Assembly (NCBI GenBank): GCA_965153455.1
Contig: OZ234493.1
Location: 14,684,213-14,748,212 of the forward strand
Source of the DNA: Sphagnum compactum
Taxonomy: Eukaryota; Bryophyta; Sphagnopsida; Sphagnales
Reading direction: 5' to 3'
Length of the DNA stretch: 64,000 bases
Shown: positions 1-11,260 of the stretch, in pieces
Numbering within the stretch: position 1 is the stretch's first letter
Layout of the letters: each line of letters starts with the position of its first letter
Notes under the pieces: generated by a model
What the model saw: the letters and a program-made list of their open reading frames with translations, nothing else
The model's database searches: none
Told to the model about the DNA's origin: nothing
Made by a program: the position numbers and the translations under genes

Positions 1-27
1 TCACAAAAATACCATCATGCCACTTAC

Positions 28-628
28 CACAGTTAGCTCTTCCTCTAGCTCCAACACCTTCTTAGTGAGAGAGTCTCTGTCAGTTCGTAGACTCGCCACT
101 TGCCTCACCAATTTGTCATTCAAGTCATGTAGTGCTGCCACCTTCTGATCTTCTGTGAGTGGGCTCCGAGGAGTTCTGGGGCTCCTAGGAGTTCTAGGGG
201 AGCCCAGAGCCTCTTTACTGTCACCATTGATGGGCCTTGAATCCTGATGTGAAGGAGATACTGGTGGTTTCTCTGCTCCAGAACCAACAAAAAAACAACT
301 TCTTGGGTCCAAGTCTTGGAATAATGCTGACTAAAGGACACAGTAATGTACATGTACAATTGAACAAAGCAGCTCATCTAAATGGGGAACAAAAACCTGA
401 TGTTTGTGGTGATGGGGGCTGTTCCCTTAATGCTTCATAAGAGAGTGGGCTTGGGGGCTGAGTATGCTCTCCACCTTCAGATTCCTGGTCTCCAGTCTCA
501 GACACATGATCCCCATTGTCCGAGCCAATGTCTCCATTACTCATGTGGTCATCACTTTCAATGTTTCCACTTGCTGTGGCCTTTTTCCTACTGGCATGAT
601 GCTTCTTGTGATGCTGGTGGACAGGCAT
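28..628 (-). CDS. 5' coding exons of an unrecognised Ser/Pro-rich coiled-coil protein (partial)
   Basis: Two coding exons read on the minus strand, 628-397 and 326-28. They are joined across a 70-base intron and give 177 in-frame codons with no stop. The start ATG at 628-626 (MPVHQHHKKHH...) lies five bases after a strong acceptor (TTCTTTGCAG ending at 634). The second exon ends exactly on a codon at a consensus donor GTAAGT (27-22), so the gene runs off the window. Seen in the protein: a basic His/Lys-rich N-terminus (residues 1-16), an acidic Ser/Asp/Glu/Gly-rich stretch (about 20-58), PPSP motifs near 58 and 72, three SPRTPR/SPLT repeats near 128-140, and a charged heptad-like region from about 142 to 177 that looks like the start of a coiled coil. 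The SP/TP motifs would suit proline-directed kinases (inference). I do not recognise the family and propose no function. The exon joins are supported by phase: 232 + 299 nt = 177 codons. Confidence 0.8.
327..396 (-). other. Short phase-1 intron of the gene
   Basis: On the minus strand the donor is CAG/GTTTTT (intron begins at 396) and the acceptor is TTTAGTCAG/CA (intron ends at 327). Read through, the first exon hits a stop soon after the donor. Upstream of the second exon, the first in-frame stop lies just before the acceptor. Removing these 70 bases restores one open frame. A nearby TTTAG acceptor five bases upstream would break the frame. Confidence 0.75.
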
Positions 629-633
629 GATGT

Positions 634-2290
634 CTGCAAAGAACATCATTGCAAGGTTATAACCACACCACAATTCACATGACAACACATCAAACATAGT
701 CCATCCAAACAGAGTTGAAAAGCACAAACAGAAGAAGAGATTCTGAAGACATGACTTGGATCATCAAGCTGCAACAATTCTTTCTGCTGTCTCTGCTCTG
801 GTTCCTTGATTCCTTCAGAAAACAACAACGCTTCCCATTTAGACAAAGGCTTGCATTTATGCACTCTGAATCCCAAAGTGAGATGTGATTGGCACATCTT
901 GATATTACTGCTGCTCAGAAAAGAAAGGAGCCACTATTGGAAAAGAAAAATTCCATGCACTGAAGGCAAATCTCCAGTGGCTAATGAAAAGTGGAGGAAG
1001 CCCTAAACTTCCTCCAGCTCATATCTAAAATGCTCCCAGAACCAAATTCTCCGAAAATACCAACCTTGTGTCTCCCTGACTTAGGGATTCTCTAATTTCT
1101 TGGAAAAATGTTGCATCATCTCAAAATTGGTCTAGCACTCTATATGTTTGTCTGCTTTGAAACAAAAAATTGCAGTCTCCTGGATACTAGAGGACAGACA
1201 AGCAGCCTTATTTCAAAATACATTAACTAGCAAACGTCACACATTCTACCACAGGGAAAGACATGCATCGTGGCCTCTTCTGCGCACTTTGATGGGAAAA
1301 TTTGGGTGAGGAGAAAAAATAAGCTGTATTGTTTGACATACAGCACTCTCGTGAGCATTCTATCACAACAGATCGTCTGGCTCAATCCCTGGAAGCCGGG
1401 AATTCGAGTAGACCCGAAGTTTTAGCACATGATCTGGGAAAATAAAGCTCACAACACGGAAACATTAAGAAATCAACGACGTCGATAACGATTACTTTGC
1501 ACAGCTCGAGGGGCGATTAATGCGGCAAGGTCGATAACACATCTCAACGACAAGCTAGAAGGTGAAAGTTCATGATCGTAGTCTCTTTTCATATCATATC
1601 TCTGACAGTGAGTCCACACTGGCAAGTGCCGTTGTCCTCAAGCCTGCTAACAAACAACAGCATTCCCGCTTCCAGAGTCTGGAACCCCGGGTAACTGTAC
1701 AAGCAGGATGGAAACCTAACATAGCGAAGCAAAAAAGAAAGAAAGAAAGAGAAAAAGGAAATGCTGCCGCCCGGCACGCACAGCGCGAAAGATCCAGACA
1801 AGCAATCCAAATCCAAATCCAAATGGAGATAGAATTCATACCGGAATGACGATGCAAAAATCTCCAAGCCGCAAGCTCGCAGATTTAAGCTTCAAAACAG
1901 ATGTAAGCTTCGGGCCTTCATGAGCCTCAAAACATCGCGTTGAGAAGAAAGACGCGACCAGTTCCCGCTGCACACACACACACACACACACACAAGAGAA
2001 CACACAAGGAGCAAATAGCGATGAGAAACTACGAGAGAGAAGTCGAATGAAAGAGCGCGAGGAGGAGAATGAAGAGAGAGCAGAACAAGACGCAGACCTG
2101 GAGAGTAACAGGCAGGATCGCGCGGGGAATGCCAAGAGGATGGCTGTGTTGGAGATGGCTGTGGTGGTGGTGGTGGTGCGCATCCAGGAAGAAAGGGGAG
2201 ACGAAAAGGCAGCCTATCAGTTTCTAGGGCTTTGTCTGGTTGCCCCAAATCTCGGGCCCTCGAAACGTATCAGGATCTGGATTTGACCCA
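634..2290 (-). promoter_or_regulatory. Probable 5' intron, 5' leader and promoter of the minus-strand gene
   Basis: Because the start codon sits just inside an exon that begins with a strong acceptor, the transcript must have at least one upstream non-coding exon. About 1400-2290 is richer in GC than the DNA beyond it. On the minus strand it has long pyrimidine runs (about 1725-1760) and many CG dinucleotides, as plant 5' leaders often do. The first donor could not be chosen with confidence; an AG/GTTTCC site near 1710 is one candidate. No clear TATA box was seen. Open frames in this interval on both strands lack coding character. Confidence 0.4.
1971..1994. repeat. (CA)12 microsatellite in the leader/promoter
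   Basis: Twelve perfect CA units on the plus strand (TG on the gene's sense strand), within the presumed leader or promoter. Confidence 0.95.
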
Positions 2291-4930
2291 GCCAACTTCC
2301 AGGTCCTCATTTACGACTATTATTAGTAGCCCTAAACGTTTGCAAATAGTAAGTAGGTAACCCCAATGGGAATTTTATTTGATTTTTGATTTTATTTTCT
2401 TGGCTCTGGCTTTGTCTTTAAGGGGATAGGGGTGGATATTACAGAAACATAAAGGATTTTGAAAGAATTTTTTTAAAAATAAATAAATTATGTCACTTCT
2501 CATCCAAGGTCACTGTTAATTATATGTCCTTTCTTCTGTTTATAATTTAATATAACTTTCTGTTCACAATTTTTGAAGCTTCTGATTGGCCCTCCCATTA
2601 TCTCTCACTATTGCGTAACCTCTTCCTCTTCTTTTTTTTTTTTTCCTGGCATACATTGTCTGGACAGAGAATGGTTGTGAATTTTCATCCCCCGGAGAGG
2701 AGGGTTATATGTTTTTTGGTCCATCTACAAGAAGGTTATGAGACTTTTCATCCACTCACATGAGAGTTATGGAATAGCTTAGATTATGTCTGGTAATGAG
2801 CTCAAGGACACTAGAGCTATACTGGAAATAACTGTGACACACCCACGCCTCAGCTATTTCTCGTTACCAGCATCCTCTTGCTGGTTACCGAGTCCATAAT
2901 AATTAGATGTCTTTGTTAGGGATCATAATTTAACACTCACACCTTGGACCATTGTGTTGAGTGTGCCTGCAAACTTGCCTTACCAGAGACAATGGTCAGG
3001 GGTGCACACATTATATCATACATAACTAGTTTCGGTGTCGCATGTAGTCAAGTATTATTACAGCCTTTTTTTTTATAAAGGCAAGACACTTAACCATATC
3101 AGCTGTTAGTTTTAATTGAATCAACAATTGAGATACATGCTTGAAATTTGAATGGTTTGACTAAAATTTTAAATGCGCTGTGAAATAGGCCCGGGCAAAA
3201 CTTGTTATCACCAATGGAACATTGACTTGCCCTATCAGCCTCATCACATTCATGTGTGGAATAGGCCCATTCCATAAAACATAAAGCTTTGGAATTGTAG
3301 ATTACGTCATTTTCTTCATCAAATTATATATGACATAATCTTCTAATGATGATCATACACTCTTAATAGTCACCAAAAGATGTCTATTAATTGTCATTTT
3401 AATTGTTAAATTTGCACGCAAACCATAATGTTATGAAATTGTCTCACCCTTGGTCATTATTTTGGGCACATCACCTAATAAACTTGCTTGGTGCCTTACC
3501 AACATAATAGACTGAGGCTTGACCATTCCATGGAACATTTAGCTCTCATTTGGTTACACATTTTGAGGAATATTCACCAGGTTTTAATTCTGAACTATGA
3601 GTTCAATTTTTCTTGGAATTGCTAGGAACATTTCCTTGTTGATCTACATCTTGCTATAAAAAGGCAGATTACACAATTTATTTTATTTGGAAACATCACA
3701 TTGTTTCAAACATTTAGGAAATCATCTTCTTACATCTTTGATACTATTTAGGAGAAAAACTCATGCACATCAAACTTTCATAAGTATGGTCATCTTTGAG
3801 TAAGGTTTGTTAGAGACTTTTTTTTTGGGGCAAAGTTTTGGCAATGGGTCAACCAATAACTATGATTTCTAGGTTCTTAGCTTCTTATGGGCACTGAACA
3901 CAAAAGAATCTTAATCTTTGTTCTTCCTTTCTCCCTTGGGTGGGTGCTTTGTCTTATGAAGTTTACCAGGGTTTCATCAATCAAAGGTTAATACAGCCTA
4001 AGTTAAGCTTGAGAACACAATTAGGAGCAGAGAGATATCTATTATAAACTGCTGGTACTTATTGGTGGTTCTCAAATAAGCAAGGCTTGGTAAGCATCTC
4101 CAGCTGTGCCCCCCCCCCTATATCAGCATTCACAACTTCTGACATACGGTCTTAATTAGTCCCCTTTCCCCACTAGGGTTTTTATTTCAATTTTTTTGGT
4201 TCAATAGTTTGGAATTTTAAAACATTTTTTTCAAGTAGTTTACAATAGGAAAGAAAATACCTTTTTTTTTAATAAAAATGATCACAATGCTAAAATTTGT
4301 TTTAAAAAAGGCACTGTTTCTCACCCATTCTAATGAAAAAAGTGGATGATCTACAGCAAGAGAATATTTAAATCTCATCACCTAGACCAATCATTGTGAT
4401 TGATCAATAAAAAACAGTGAATTTTTTAAAGTGCAGATCTTTAAATTAACACAATTCGAGGTCTAGATCAATGACCTTTTTGGGCAAATTTTCAATACTT
4501 GGAGACACAAAAAAAATTGGAAAAATTTTTAATTTCTTTTTATCTAGCGTAGATTTCAAAAAAATATTATTTATGTTTTGGGAAAATTCTCCAAACTTTG
4601 GGAACCAAAAAAATGAATTTATAAAAAATATTAAAAAATTAAAAAATATTTTGAAAAAATAACACTGTGACATAGATAGTATAAAAAAGACAATTTCAAA
4701 CAATTTGACTCCACTTCTGTTATATTTGAGATGTGCAGGTGATTGTACTGCTGTGGGTGGAGACTGAAGACACTCTAAGTTAAGAGTTTCCAGTCGAATG
4801 TGATTGTTCCAAGAATTTTACCTCCATTGGGTCGGTGCCTCCTTTTTCACCCTTTGACCATGTCAATGAGAGTATCATCAACTCATCTTTTCGGTGGGCC
4901 AGTGAAGAGGTCAAAAGTGGGAGCAGCCAA
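2291..4930. other. AT-rich intergenic DNA
   Basis: No gene seen. Homopolymer A and T runs are common. At about 4480-4640 a segment rich in A runs looks internally duplicated: two related stretches begin with GGG(C/A)AAATT and are followed by a GGRAnnCAAAAAAA-like tract. Confidence 0.6.
2860..2892. repeat. Short hairpin
   Basis: CTCGTTACCAGCA faces TGCTGGTTACCGAG across a six-base loop, with one bulge and one mismatch. Weaker complementary pairs follow (an ACACTCA/TGAGTGT stem near 2932-2962), so the 2.86-3.0 kb stretch is unusually hairpin-prone. No promoter or RNA gene context was found. Confidence 0.5.
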
Positions 4931-4934
4931 TAGA

Positions 4935-5310
4935 GATATCCGTAAAGTCAGGAAAAGACAGGGTGAGTACCCCGAGTTTTGGTCATACACAGGGTGAGAT
5001 TCCAAAAAAACCTGCAGAAAAATACATTAGCATTCAACTGGGGGGGGAGGGGGGGACTCAGAAAACTATCAATTGTGATGGTTTCCTGAGTTTCACCCTG
5101 TCTTTCTTTTTACCTGAGCGACTCCACTGCTGCTACACATAGATTTTCACTGCTCCTACCTGTACAGCTACTATGTGCATTAAACGTTGTGATTCAGCAT
5201 TTCACACTGAGTTTCAGCATTTCATACTGAGATTTTCTTACTTTACAGATATCACTAAAAGAGGGGTTAGGGGGTGAAAGACAGGGTGAAGACAGGGTGA
5301 ATTTACGGAT
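4935..5310. repeat. Inverted and direct copies of an AGACAGGGTGA motif
   Basis: AGACAGGGTGA occurs near 4956, a close variant (ACACAGGGTGAGA) near 4988, two tandem copies near 5278-5300, and an inverted copy (TTTCACCCTGTCTTT) at 5091-5105. An ATCCGTAAA near 4939 is mirrored by TTTACGGAT near 5302. The block could be a decayed foldback element. A G-rich run (about 5041-5056) lies inside. Confidence 0.4.
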
Positions 5311-5701
5311 TTTTAAAATATTTATCCAAAGAAACAGATTTGTGTGGGGGTTGTAGGCACTGGGGAAGAAGCATCACCATAAACTTATGCAGATCATATG
5401 AGAAAAAATTTCAATCGCATAGAGCAGGTTTGGTGCTATGGTCGTGTTGTAGGGCCCAAAAGATATCCAGATCAAATGAAAGATAATTTAGGAAACCAAA
5501 CACAAATCGCACCAAACAAAGACTTTATATGAACACCAGATTACAAGAGGTTGCAATAGATTGGGCGGATGTTGCATAAAGCAGTGGTGAGATTTCCTAG
5601 TGTTATCTGGAGGGCATCTTATACACCCAAAGATCTGCTCTGATTTTTTGAGTGTGATGAGAGGGCACCTTACCCAAGGTATGTTTTCCTTTGCTGTTTG
5701 T

Positions 5702-5716
5702 GGGGGGGGGGGGGGG
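5702..5716. repeat. 15-base G tract
   Basis: Uninterrupted G run followed by AGGG. Other G or C tracts occur at about 4111-4119, 5041-5056 and 58129-58141. Prone to length error in sequencing. Confidence 0.9.
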
Positions 5717-5894
5717 AGGGCGCAAGGGGTTTGGAAAATAGAACACCCCCTCCTAGGGCATTCCATTTTTCAAAGTGCCTTACGTTCTTTCTTGTGATAC
5801 CCAATGAGAATTTTTTAAAAACATAATCAGAGCATGTCTTTGTGTTTGGTAAAGCTCTCCAGTTTTATCAGAATCATTCTCAGCTCTACCTCAT

Positions 5895-6560
5895 AGGGGT
5901 CCTTATTCTGACACAACCTGTATCTGGGGCTTTACTCTACCTATTCATAATGCCTTACACCTTAAACATCAGGGTAGCCCTATGAGGGCTAACTTTCAGT
6001 GTATTTTTGTATTTATATGACCTTGAGAGGTTAAGGTGCCTCTCGCTTCTACCAACTCATGATCCACCTATGTTCAAGATTATGATAATGCTCCCTGCAT
6101 GTGTAAAGCACTTCAAGGAATTTCCCAAGTTTATTTTGAGGGCACCTTATATCCATCAATATCCCTCCTAGATAAAAAGAGGGATATTATGACTACTCCT
6201 TAAGAGTGGGTTGGATCTTACAACTACAAGGTGTAAGATCCATCCCAATTTTAAGGAAGACGTGTAAGAACCCAAAATGTCCAGACTTAGGTATTACCTC
6301 GTTCTGGGGCCCTTAGTTTGGGAACACCCACCCTCAGGCTTTACCTTATATGTCCCTTATTTTTGGGCATGCCCCCACCCCAGGGCTGTACACTACACTT
6401 AATAAATGGGTGAGTGCCAGACTCCACTATGGCCTCATTATAGGCCCCTTATTTCAGGAATGTCCTCACCCTGGAGACTGGGGACCTACATTACACGGCC
6501 CTTCATGAGTCTAGACATACCACCTTTCGAGAATGTTCCCAACCCCGGGGGCTTTACCGA
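5895..6560 (+). repeat. Degenerate tandem units of about 45-60 bases
   Basis: A recurring pattern GGCCCTTATTT-GGG-ATG-CC-CACCC-GGG-CTTTAC appears near 5898, 6309, 6352, 6440 and 6500, with variable spacing and many substitutions. It looks like an old tandem array. No coding sense was seen. Confidence 0.45.
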
Positions 6561-6969
6561 TCATAAAACACAGGACAAAGCAAAACACTATCATCAACCT
6601 ATAAACATACTCAGATCATGATGTCTAGAGTTCTTATGCCAACTTATAGGCATAAAGGTGCATTCACACTTGGTGTTAGGGACTCTAGTGTTGAGTTGCC
6701 AAACACCATGCTAGTCATTTAGTACTTACACCTACTTACCATGAACATTTTTTAGTTAAGTTAAGATTCACTTAACATTAAGCTATCACCCATTTAACAA
6801 TGGGTGCCACCTAGGATGCCACCTAGATTTTCATCAAACATTGACTTAACATCAAGTGTGAATGCACCATAAGATATATTGTATAAAATCCATCCCACTC
6901 TTAATGAGTAGGCATAAGATCTCTCTTCGTTTCTAGTCAAGGGATATTCACACATATAAGGTGCCCTCC
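6138..6969. repeat. Long inverted repeat, arms of about 85 bp
   Basis: The left arm (6138-6222) begins GAGGGCACCTTATAT and continues through AATATCCCT and TAAGAGTGGG. The right arm (6886-6969), read in reverse, shows the same words in the same order. The arms are diverged and separated by about 660 bp, part of which is the MITE at 6657-6868. Probably a foldback element or an inverted duplication. Confidence 0.6.
6657..6868. mobile_element. 212-bp MITE with 24-bp terminal inverted repeats
   Basis: The two ends are inverted copies beginning GGTGCATTCACACTTG. The first 16 bases are identical and about 22 of 24 match overall. The flanks are ATAAA (6652-6656) and ATAAG (6869-6873), a possible degraded target duplication. 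The interior has no coding capacity. Superfamily uncertain: the GG...CACACTTG end recalls PIF/Harbinger-type MITEs, but the duplication does not fit TWA cleanly. Confidence 0.65.
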
Positions 6970-8040
6970 AAATATTCTAGGACATTTCTCCCAATGCTTT
7001 ACACTAAAAAATGTAATGTAAAAATTTAAAAGATTAAAATCAGAAACAAATTTGTTGTTTGCACAAAATCAGAATTACATGCCATTTTTGGTTTCATATT
7101 TGTTTTCAGAATGCTATCCTATAATCTTAATGGCCAAACAACACCCAATAGTGGTGTAGAACTGTGTCATTGTATCGACCTAACTATATTATGGCGCCTT
7201 CCAAGGTGGAATACGACGGGTTATGTGAGATATGCATCTTAAACATAGGGTTATGCATCTCAAGGGGCCTCATAGTTTGTAAGGTGTCTCCACTTATTTA
7301 TCCATGTTGCTTTGTAAAATTTACTCGGATCTTTAGTCTCTCAAAAATAAAAGGTTTTCCTGGCGAGTTTTCCCCAAATTCAAGCCCCAAGCTTTCAATT
7401 GCGGCCTTGTGCAACTCAAAATCAAGGCAAGTGGTAAAGTGTGAATGGGGAGGCTTATGGCATGGTGGAACTTTTGACCTAGACATGATGACGAATGATG
7501 TTTGTGCCAACCTTTTGTGTAGGGTAAAATTTCAAGAACAAGGTTTTGGGGAAATAAAGGATCCATGCCCTAAAATGAAAGCCAAGAAAGGTCCCATATT
7601 TTCACACAATCCCTCCCCAAGGGCATTACATAGCATAAAGATAGAGCGAGGGTTGTAAAAGAAATACAAGTAGATTAAGGGGATAAGGAGGTGTGTGACC
7701 TAAGAGGAGAATTAAAAGGGAAATTGGTATCTTCAGTTATTTTCAAGAGTTGCATCACAATATGTTTCTATGATCTTCCACTCACCTATTATTTGTATTA
7801 TGTTCATTCAAATAGTTGAGGTGTTTATGTAAAAATTGAAACAATTAAAGGTTGGTGGGAGACGATGAAAGTCTTTAACATTGGCATATTTGCCAAGTTT
7901 TAAAAATCGATTGATGTTTGGAAAAATCCATTGTGTCATAAATTTTGTATGTTCATGTGTGGGCCATTTCAGGAGCACCTATCCCCCATCATCTATCCCC
8001 CCATTAGTTTGGAGTATCAACCCTTGAAGACTGTGAAACC
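6970..8040. other. Intergenic, no gene recognised
   Basis: An open frame of about 164 codons at 7164-7658 (plus) begins with TTG, has no recognised domain and is rejected as a gene. The last part (about 7980-8040) could be the eroded upstream part of the reverse-transcriptase relic that follows. Confidence 0.5.
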
Positions 8041-9937
8041 ATCCCTTTTGGCATCCAAGCTCTCCTTGACCTACACCTTAATTGGGCTATGATGCAGGTC
8101 GACATTGAAAACACTTTTAATAACGTTTTTCGAGCTACTATTTTTAAAGAGTTTTGTGATGCCGAGGGGCCTTTGACAAACATTGTCCTTTTTACTAGGT
8201 TCTTTTATGGTGCTTATTCTTCTTTTTACTGCCAACATGGGCACCATATGGAAGGGGTCACCATTATCAAGTCATCTTCAAGCATGAGATAGGGTGACCC
8301 CCTAAGAGGTCCTTTATTTGTTTTGGCCCATTTTGAGCTCTTCTAAAAACCATTACACGGGCCCCCAACTATGTCTTTCCATCCCTATCGAATGATACCC
8401 ACATCGTGGGGCCTATGACGGAAATTACTTAAGCCTTGACCACCTTTCGACCCAATTAGCCCTAGTTGGGCTTAGGGTCAAAATGTCAAAGTGCAAGCTT
8501 TGGAGTCCATAAAGGTTCTCTCCAAACATAAAAAAAATTTAGGGTTACATTTTGGTCATAGATGGCTTATGCATTTTGGGTGTGCCAGTGGGTTCTCAGG
8601 ACTTTGTCACACATTTTTTAAATGAGGTTTTACCTTAAGACGTGGTGCATATCGATGATCTTCCTCTCCTGGGAAACGCCTAGGTTGTTTTGGGCATTTT
8701 CTTTTCATGTGTAGTTCATCGACTTTCTTATCTCACATGGACAATACCTCTCTCTTCTTATTTCGTGTCTCTTTTGGTGGGTTTCAACAAGAGAGTTATG
8801 TAGATATGTGAGGACATTATGGGTTCAAAATCATGAGAATCTTTTCAGGGCCCTTTAGTGAGGCGTCAGGCTCGATTACCAATATCCGTTGGTGGTATAG
8901 GCTTTATTTCTATGGAAGATTGAGCATTTACTTTTCTAAGGAGTTAGGCTTTACTAGCTCCGTATTTATGCTTTAAGTTTTGTATTTTCAATAAACTTGT
9001 TTTGGAGGGGTATGTTTCTCAGGTTGAGGGGGGCCCACACCTACTTTAGTCATGCTTATGTGTTGTGTGAAATGGCCTTCCTCTTGCAACTGAGGAGATG
9101 TAACCTTTTTTTGAAAGTTTGGCAGTTACTAGCACCCCAAGTTTACATCTTTGATGGACATCCAGCACGACACATCCCTTAGGTCTATCTTGGAAGATGA
9201 TTCCATTTCCTTAGCATCCAGAACCCGCATTTGTTCTTTTTCGGGCAAGGGGTAGGGCTATGGTTGGTTGCTAGGCCATCTATTCATTTGTTTTGCATCG
9301 CACATTCTACTTTTACCTCAGCATTGTGTTTTCATCTTGGTTAGATTCAACTTTTAACATTTAGTTTTCTCATGTGTGAGTGTGGACATAGGTTGGACAC
9401 ATTTGCACGCATTTAGCTTGTTATTCATTTGAAGCTCAATAGATAACCATACATGACGCCATCCAAAACATCATGTATGCCTTCGTTTGAAAGAATGGGC
9501 ACACTGTATGGAAAGAATGGTGGTACACCTTTATGTCAGGAATTTCATTATAAGTCGATCTCTACATGACCCAAGAAGACCAAGTCTTTGTTGTCGATGT
9601 GATGGTTATAGATTCAATGCAAAAAATGATGGCTTCACGTTTCATTAATCAACTAGTAGGTGCAACTACGGGACTTAACACCATTACTAAGATTCGCAAG
9701 TATAAAGGGTTTCATGAAGGGCACCACTTTATTTTAATGGCCATGGAGGTGCACAACACACTCGGGCGTGATATGGATTGTTTCATTAGGGAATGTGCCC
9801 ATCTTTTCCATGATAGACAATTAGGAGGTCATTTATCCTTATCTTTTTGCATTCAATTTTTCATGCAGCGTGTTAGTATTGCTTTTCAACGTGCTTTAAC
9901 CTCTGTTATAGAAAGGAAGCTTTGCATTAGTGGGTGA
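8041..9937 (+). pseudogene. Decayed LINE-like reverse transcriptase with C-terminal zinc-finger region
   Basis: Pieces of one reverse transcriptase can be read in order on the plus strand with stops and frameshifts between them. At 8071-8330: WAMMQVDIENTFNNVFR (the first palm Asp motif), then GVTIIKSSSSMR, a stop, and GDPLRGPLFVLAHFELF (the GDPLGGPLF-like box). At about 8385-8500: SNDTHIVGP, in place of the catalytic A/F-D-D motif, then LRVKMSKCKLWSP, the usual KCxxWSP segment after the palm. At 9373-9410: CECGHRLDTF, a Cys/His finger remnant. At 9435-9937: a long C-terminal stretch with HDAI, DLYMTQEDQVFVVDVMV and QRVSIAFQRAL. The order matches a plant family of non-LTR-type reverse transcriptases I know of; the assignment is from memory. 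No LTRs or integrase seen. The first catalytic Asp of the DD pair is Asn. Non-functional. Confidence 0.75.
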
Positions 9938-10205
9938 TGTTTATTCCAAACCTCCCATTACTATTAGATCTCATGATTTACATACAAGTGACACTAGAAG
10001 GGCTATGGGTGAAATAGTTTCCTACACGAGAAAGACTAATTCTTTCCTTTTTTTTAGTTCTTGCAGGTTGTGTGTCTTTTAGCCTTTTTTTGGCCTTCCT
10101 TTTTTGTCTCCTTTGTGACAGTTTCTAGCGATTGATCTTTTATTGGATTTATTTATTTATTTATTTGTTGCTTAGGTCTATCTTTTAAAACATGTTAGTG
10201 CTATC
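9938..10205. other. Possible 3' tail of the reverse-transcriptase element
   Basis: Non-coding, ending in T-rich DNA with an ATTT microsatellite (10147-10166, five units). This could be the simple-repeat tail of the LINE-like element, but no target duplication was found. Confidence 0.3.
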
Positions 10206-10330
10206 CAATAGAAGAAATCTCCCAAAATGTAATGAATGCATTTACAATTATGTGTAATTAATTGTCATTTACAACTAATTTGCATTTTTTACCATTCTTG
10301 TAACTGTGTTACAATTATATTTGTGACTAA
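10206..10330 (+). mobile_element. Possible 5' end of a fourth CACTA-type element
   Basis: From CAATAGAAGAAAT this stretch aligns colinearly with the 5' end of the element at 15319 (CACTAGAAGAAAA, then AATGTG/AAATGT, then TGCATTTACAA). ACAACTAATTTGCA subterminal words follow. The first bases are CAATA instead of CACTA. An AT-rich interior with TACCTACT words (10600-10690) follows, as in the other copies. No matching 3' end was found. Confidence 0.4.
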
Positions 10331-11260
10331 TAACTTTTTCATTCTACACTTTACAAATTTTTTAATTCATGATTATGCCCATATGTCTTATTAGTTGCAA
10401 ATGGAATCAAATTTAGTACACCATTAAAGTGTCAACATAACCCTTAATGCTATATATAGATGTGTTGGGAAATTTTTGAAAAACATTTATACTTTTGTTA
10501 AGTTATATTAGAAATATAATGAGGGTATGTTTTCATTGGTGTATTTATAAGCTTTTATTTAATTATTATTTGAATAAATTGACTACTTATTTATATATGT
10601 TTAATTACCTACTAAGCTTAGGCTACCAACTTATATACTTATATGTTTATTGACTTAGGTTACCTACTTATTTAACATAAGTTACCTACTTATTAATTTA
10701 TTAATGATAAATTAATTACATTAATTTTAGATTCATTGATAACTAATAGAAGTAATATTTATTATTTATTAATTACTAATTATTCAATATCTAAGTTATT
10801 TATTTGTTTTTATACGAACTATTAATCAATAATTTGTAACTAACTCATTTAGTTAGTAAATTATTAATTAGCTAGTAATTAATTATTATTATTTTAAAAA
10901 CATTAATGAAAATTTATGATTAATTTAATTAATTAATTAATTTAAATTATTTATTATTTAATAATTTATAACATATATGCTAGTGAGTTTTTTTAGATAT
11001 TTATTACTAATTATGTATTATTTTGATTATTTATTTGACTATTTAAATAAATTTAGTGAAAATTGATAACTTATAATTACTAAGTTAATTAGTTAATTAT
11101 TACTTAGATATTATTAATTGGTTAATATTTTAGTAAATTTAGAATTTATTAATAAAATACTATAACTATTAATTTGGTTAATTAGTTATTATTTCAGTCA
11201 TTTATTTTTTATTTGTGAATTATGAATTTATAATTTATAACTTAATTAGAATCTTGTTTC
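10331..11260. other. Extremely AT-rich tract (TTAATTA-like)
   Basis: Nearly all A and T, built of overlapping TTAATTA, TTATTTA and ATTTAAT words, with AGGTTACCTACTTA words near 10600-10690. It resembles the interiors of the CACTA elements downstream and may be the interior of a decayed one. Confidence 0.5.

Noticed and set aside
1562-2286. Several overlapping frames on both strands upstream of the gene
   Set aside because: They lie in GA/CT-rich and CA-repeat DNA that fits a leader and promoter. None has domain content or agrees with the splice structure.
7164-7658. Longest frame in the 7 kb region, 164 codons on the plus strand
   Set aside because: It begins at TTG, has no recognisable domain and no splice context. 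A chance or relic frame.
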